NCBI RefSeq assembly: GCF_030908465.1
Contig: NZ_CP133078.1
Span: 2,790,001-2,854,000 of the forward strand
Reading direction: 5' to 3'
Length of the DNA: 64,000 bases
Source of the DNA: Anaerotignum sp. MB30-C6
GTDB taxonomy: Bacteria; Bacillota; Clostridia; Lachnospirales; Anaerotignaceae
Shown here: piece after piece, positions 61,662 to 64,000 of the stretch
How the letters are laid out: every line of letters starts with the position of its first letter
Position numbering within the stretch: the first letter of the stretch is position 1
Program-made: the position numbers and the translations under genes
Notes under the pieces: model-generated
What the model was told of the DNA's origin: nothing
The model's database searches: none
What the model saw: only the letters and a program-made list of their open reading frames with translations

Positions 61662-62014
61662 GCCGCATCCCCCTTTACAACTTCCCGAATTGCCTTATTT
61701 TCTGTTAATAGCATTCTCATATCTTCCAACACCACAAGAACCCAACTGGAAAACATGCTAAATGGCACCACTTTTGCCACAGATGGAAAACGGGTAACAA
61801 ACAAATCGTAAACATACCTTAGTTTTAACACCCCTGTTTTGCTCCCCTTGAATTCCTTCTCTGCCTCCATACAGGCATACAATAGCCATTCCTTAATGGT
61901 TTCCACCTGTTTTTTTGTGGGCAAACCATAAAATTCTAAAACAAACGAACCCACAACAGCCAATATCGCAACTGCCGCAACAATTAAAATCCAATTCTCA
62001 ACCAGCCACATCAT
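61658..62014 (-). CDS. Probable phage holin (LLH-type)
   Basis: 118 residues. One N-terminal TM helix (about 5-27, ILIVAAVAILAVVGSFVLEF) is followed by a helical domain (EWLLYACMEAEKEFKGSKTGVLKLRYVYDLFVTRFP), as in the phi-LLH holin family. Placed directly before the endolysin, which supports the role. Overlaps the upstream gene by 17 bases. Confidence 0.7.
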   Translation of the reverse strand: MMWLVENWILIVAAVAILAVVGSFVLEFYGLPTKKQVETIKEWLLYACMEAEKEFKGSKTGVLKLRYVYDLFVTRFPSVAKVVPFSMFSSWVLVVLEDMRMLLTENKAIREVVKGDAA

Positions 62015-62300
62015 TATCCAGCCCCTTTCTTAAATCCTCAACAAATGCCTGTTTTTCGTCTATTTCCTGTTGTCTTTCATCCAAACGAACCCTTTCCTCC
62101 TCCCTGGTCTCCTTGAAGGACTTCATAAAATACCCAAGCATAACCGCAATAATCTCTGTCACTACAGTAATAGATAGGGTTTCAGCTATCTGTTCTCGCC
62201 CCAGAAACGCAAGAAGGTAAGAAAGCTGCAAATCAAATAATGCAATGATTAACAGCCATCTTACCGCCCGTTTGGAAAAGGTTATCTTTCTCCTTCTCAT
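61998..62300 (-). CDS. Small phage membrane protein with coiled-coil end
   Basis: 100 residues. Two TM helices (about 13-33 and 40-60) and a charged tail (KETREEERVRLDERQQEIDEK). Sits between the haemolysin-like gene and the holin candidate. Possibly a second holin or an antiholin; family not recognised. Confidence 0.6.
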   Translation of the reverse strand: MRRRKITFSKRAVRWLLIIALFDLQLSYLLAFLGREQIAETLSITVVTEIIAVMLGYFMKSFKETREEERVRLDERQQEIDEKQAFVEDLRKGLDNDVAG

Positions 62301-62304
62301 GCTC

Positions 62305-62553
62305 TCACTTCCCGTCTAAATCATGAAGCCGCTGGCCGTGGTCCCGCAACAATTTATCCTGTTCGGCGTTATGGTCCCACAACTCTTTGTGTTCATTTCG
62401 ATTTGCCTTATTAAACTCTCTAAACTCCTTTGTCAGTGCTTCAAAGTTGCTGTTTAGTCTTGTAATAACCTGCGTTAGTGAAACAATCGGTTTCACCAAT
62501 GCAATCACAAAGCCGAGCAATGCAAAGATGCCTAGTGCGATTTCCCAAGTCAT
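62305..62553 (-). CDS. Small phage protein, XhlA-like (TM helix plus coiled coil)
   Basis: 82 residues. N-terminal TM helix (about 5-25), then an amphipathic coil (LTQVITRLNSNFEALTKEF ... KLLRDHGQRLHDLDGK). Resembles the small haemolysin-XhlA-like proteins of Firmicute lysis modules, but reversed in order (TM first), so the name is tentative. Confidence 0.55.
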   Translation of the reverse strand: MTWEIALGIFALLGFVIALVKPIVSLTQVITRLNSNFEALTKEFREFNKANRNEHKELWDHNAEQDKLLRDHGQRLHDLDGK

Positions 62554-62621
62554 AAATTCACCCCTTTACAATGCAAAAGGCTCGGAATCTCTCCCGAACC
62601 TTTTCTTAATTAATGTATTTG

Positions 62622-62777
62622 TTAAACTACCAAGTCCTCACCTGTGATTTCCTTGTACTCTGCCGTAGTTATTTTTTTAAGTCCAACATACTGAGCAAGC
62701 TGGTCTTTCCTAACAAAATTCTTTTCATACCTTGCTTTTAATGAATCATACATCTGGCTTTTTTCTACTGTACTCAT
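62622..62777 (-). CDS. XkdX-like small phage protein
   Basis: 51 residues. Reads MSTVEKSQMYDSLKARYEKN then a region ending in TAEYKEITGEDLVV. The ending I-T-x-x-x-Y-x-x-I-T-G is the XkdX hallmark. Its start overlaps the upstream stop in ATGA. The role of XkdX is unknown; it is always beside tail-fibre genes. Confidence 0.78.
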   Translation of the reverse strand: MSTVEKSQMYDSLKARYEKNFVRKDQLAQYVGLKKITTAEYKEITGEDLVV

Positions 62778-63088
62778 ACTGCATTACCTCCTAACACTGC
62801 CAATTCAATATCCGTCATTTGCTGGGCTAACATTTCCTGCCCTTGTTGTATTTCTAAGTCACGCAATTCTGCATCGGTATTTGCCTGCATGAGTAATTCC
62901 ATATCTGTTGGCCCTGGTGTTGGTTTGGGGTGTTCTATTTCTTCCCATGCACCATTGTTATATTTTTTACCCATCAGCATATTATCATATGAATCTATTG
63001 AAATCATAAGTGAATGATTAACTTTTCCTGACAATTGAGAAACACCTATACAAATATTATTTTCATCTAGCTGTGCATAGTAATACAT
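62774..63088 (-). CDS. Phage tail-associated protein (XkdW-like position)
   Basis: 104 residues. N-terminal beta part (YYYAQLDENNICIGVSQLSG), then a Pro-rich linker (EHPKPTPGPTD) and a helical end (DAELRDLEIQQGQEMLAQQM). Start at 63088 with GGAG eight bases upstream. Position between tail fibre and XkdX fits small fibre-accessory proteins. Confidence 0.65.
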   Translation of the reverse strand: MYYYAQLDENNICIGVSQLSGKVNHSLMISIDSYDNMLMGKKYNNGAWEEIEHPKPTPGPTDMELLMQANTDAELRDLEIQQGQEMLAQQMTDIELAVLGGNAV

Positions 63089-63105
63089 TATAATCACTCC
63101 TCTCC

Positions 63106-63696
63106 TTAATAAAATTCAATTACTTGCCAATGAGCAACGGTAGTATAATACGTATATGCAGTACTGCGAAAATTAAGCGTTGTAGAATTAGAGAAGTGTA
63201 CAGCAACTCCTATATCTATAGTTGAATATGAAACAAAGGAACCAGAGTAAAAATTAATTAGAACAAATGATTTACTTAAATCAACTTGCGAAATAGTAAC
63301 TTGTTTAGTAACTGAATCCATGCTAACAGTACCACACTGTACACTTTTAACGCATCCTTTTGAAAGAATAGAATTTAACTTTGCAAACATGCTTCCTGTG
63401 GTTACCGTTGCCCCTGTATCAGTAGGCTTTCCTAAATTTGTAATCATCCCTAGAATATCCTGAATGATTCTATTCAGTTTCCCAAATATCGTCCCCCCTG
63501 CTTCACTGCCCCCAGTGTCCACCGTTGTTCCAACATCTTGTTTAATCTCCGCCACATCCGCTTCCAACTGGGGATTGTTTCCTGCTTCGGCAATTGCAGT
63601 GTCGATTTTGTCCATGTTTGCATTGATAACAGCAATGTCCGCTGTCTCATTGTCCGCAGGCTTAACCAAGTTATAATTAGTCGTATACTGTGCCAT
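63106..63696 (-). CDS. Phage tail-fibre-like protein
   Basis: 196 residues. N-terminal YTTNYNLVKPADNETADIAV resembles the start of many Firmicute phage fibres; a coil region follows (EADVAEIKQDVGTT), then a beta-rich, probably trimeric tip with S/T/Y-rich strands. Its start overlaps the upstream stop in TAATG. Likely a short or receptor-binding fibre. Confidence 0.68.
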   Translation of the reverse strand: MAQYTTNYNLVKPADNETADIAVINANMDKIDTAIAEAGNNPQLEADVAEIKQDVGTTVDTGGSEAGGTIFGKLNRIIQDILGMITNLGKPTDTGATVTTGSMFAKLNSILSKGCVKSVQCGTVSMDSVTKQVTISQVDLSKSFVLINFYSGSFVSYSTIDIGVAVHFSNSTTLNFRSTAYTYYTTVAHWQVIEFY

Positions 63697-64000
63697 TAAA
63701 TCACCATCCTTGTTTTCAGTTCACCCCAAGTTCCTGCCTTAACATTTCCCCATGTTGTTTTTTTCAGCTCGCCCCAAACCGTGTAAGTGTATTCCAGTGT
63801 ATAGGCGATATGGGCAGGCTTAATTATATCTACCGTCCTTTTAAAATCATCCTCATTTGGCGGTATGCCCTTTACACTTACAAATTTCACAACAAATGAA
63901 TAATTCTCATTATGTTCAATCACTTCAACCTCAGCATTTGTGTAAGCCAGAGCAGTGTTTTTAATCATTTCAACCGTACAAGTTCCAGCACCTCTCATTT
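63696..64000 (-). CDS. Phage tail protein, YmfQ/DUF2313-like, C-terminal part
   Basis: The frame is open to the right edge, so the gene begins outside the window; the ATG at 63998 is probably internal. Visible residues include NAEVEVIEHNENYSFVVKFVSVKG and IDIIKPAHIAYTLEYTYTVW (the second from memory of the family pattern: x-x-K-P-A-H-x-x-x), typical of DUF2313 tail proteins near the baseplate. Two near repeats, VWGELKKTTWGNVK and AGTWGELK, end it. Confidence 0.7.
   Translation of the reverse strand, partial: MRGAGTCTVEMIKNTALAYTNAEVEVIEHNENYSFVVKFVSVKGIPPNEDDFKRTVDIIKPAHIAYTLEYTYTVWGELKKTTWGNVKAGTWGELKTRMVI

Larger units (their letters stand above)
59199..64000 (-). mobile_element. Right-hand end of a prophage (late genes, lysis, moron cassette)
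   Basis: All genes from 59553 to the right edge are on the minus strand: DUF2313-like tail, fibre, XkdX, small lysis-module proteins, holin candidate and endolysin, then a separately transcribed cassette. The left boundary is set at the 3' end of tRNA-Gly because the host gene murA lies just before it. The other end (integrase, attachment duplicate) lies outside. Confidence 0.8.

Overview
The window looks like a chromosome segment of an anaerobic, endospore-forming member of the Clostridia (Bacillota), probably from the Lachnospirales. The sequence is AT-rich, most ribosome binding sites are AAGGAGG-like, TTG and GTG starts recur, and there are SpoIIE, YtvI, an FMN riboswitch in front of a ribD-ribE-ribBA-ribH operon, and an acyl-CoA dehydrogenase with EtfAB. 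An Anaerotignum-like propionate or butyrate producer would fit, but the genus is a guess.

Layout. 1-6.5 kb: end of an HD-type protein, a secreted protein, a uracil permease, a NimA-like flavoprotein and a copper ATPase with a CopZ module at its C-terminus. 6.5-12 kb (mostly minus strand): an unexplained structured stretch, dus, two tandem type III pantothenate kinase genes, an ECF S-component (probably for pantothenate), a small conserved protein and birA. 12-17.5 kb: a thioesterase and ftsH, then an intact IS256-family element with an 8-bp target duplication sitting between ftsH and hpt-tilS, which are normally neighbours. 17.7-30 kb: spoIIE, a large SLH repeat protein, an M20 peptidase with an MBL-fold enzyme, pgi, a LysM-G5 membrane protein, a GntR regulator and ispE. 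30-34 kb: the riboflavin operon. 34-48.6 kb: housekeeping and membrane genes (ytvI, TraX-like, cysK, SEC-C map, an MFS carrier, tRNA-Leu, a two-gene lysine exporter, threonine aldolase, an ABC-F protein, a lipoprotein, tcdA, a FUSC-HAD fusion, an iron-type alcohol dehydrogenase).

48.6-53.5 kb is a fermentation module. acd-etfB-etfA is transcribed leftward from a sigma-54 promoter with canonical -24/-12 geometry, and the divergent neighbour encodes a PAS-AAA+ sigma-54 activator. Dyads between them are candidate activator sites. A secreted MBL protein, a decayed HEAT/SufBD-like pseudogene, a second ftsH, a marR gene with a 30-bp dyad over its own promoter, and murA follow.

From tRNA-Gly (59.13 kb) to the right edge lies the end of a prophage in minus orientation: tail genes, XkdX, small membrane proteins, a holin candidate and an NlpC/P60 endolysin. 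Between the lysis module and the tRNA is a three-gene cassette with its own promoter and terminator: a dCTP-deaminase/dUTPase-fold protein that appears to lack the deaminase glutamate, a two-TM protein and a DUF1653 protein. It looks like a moron cassette and is the best candidate here for an undescribed system, possibly defence or superinfection exclusion.
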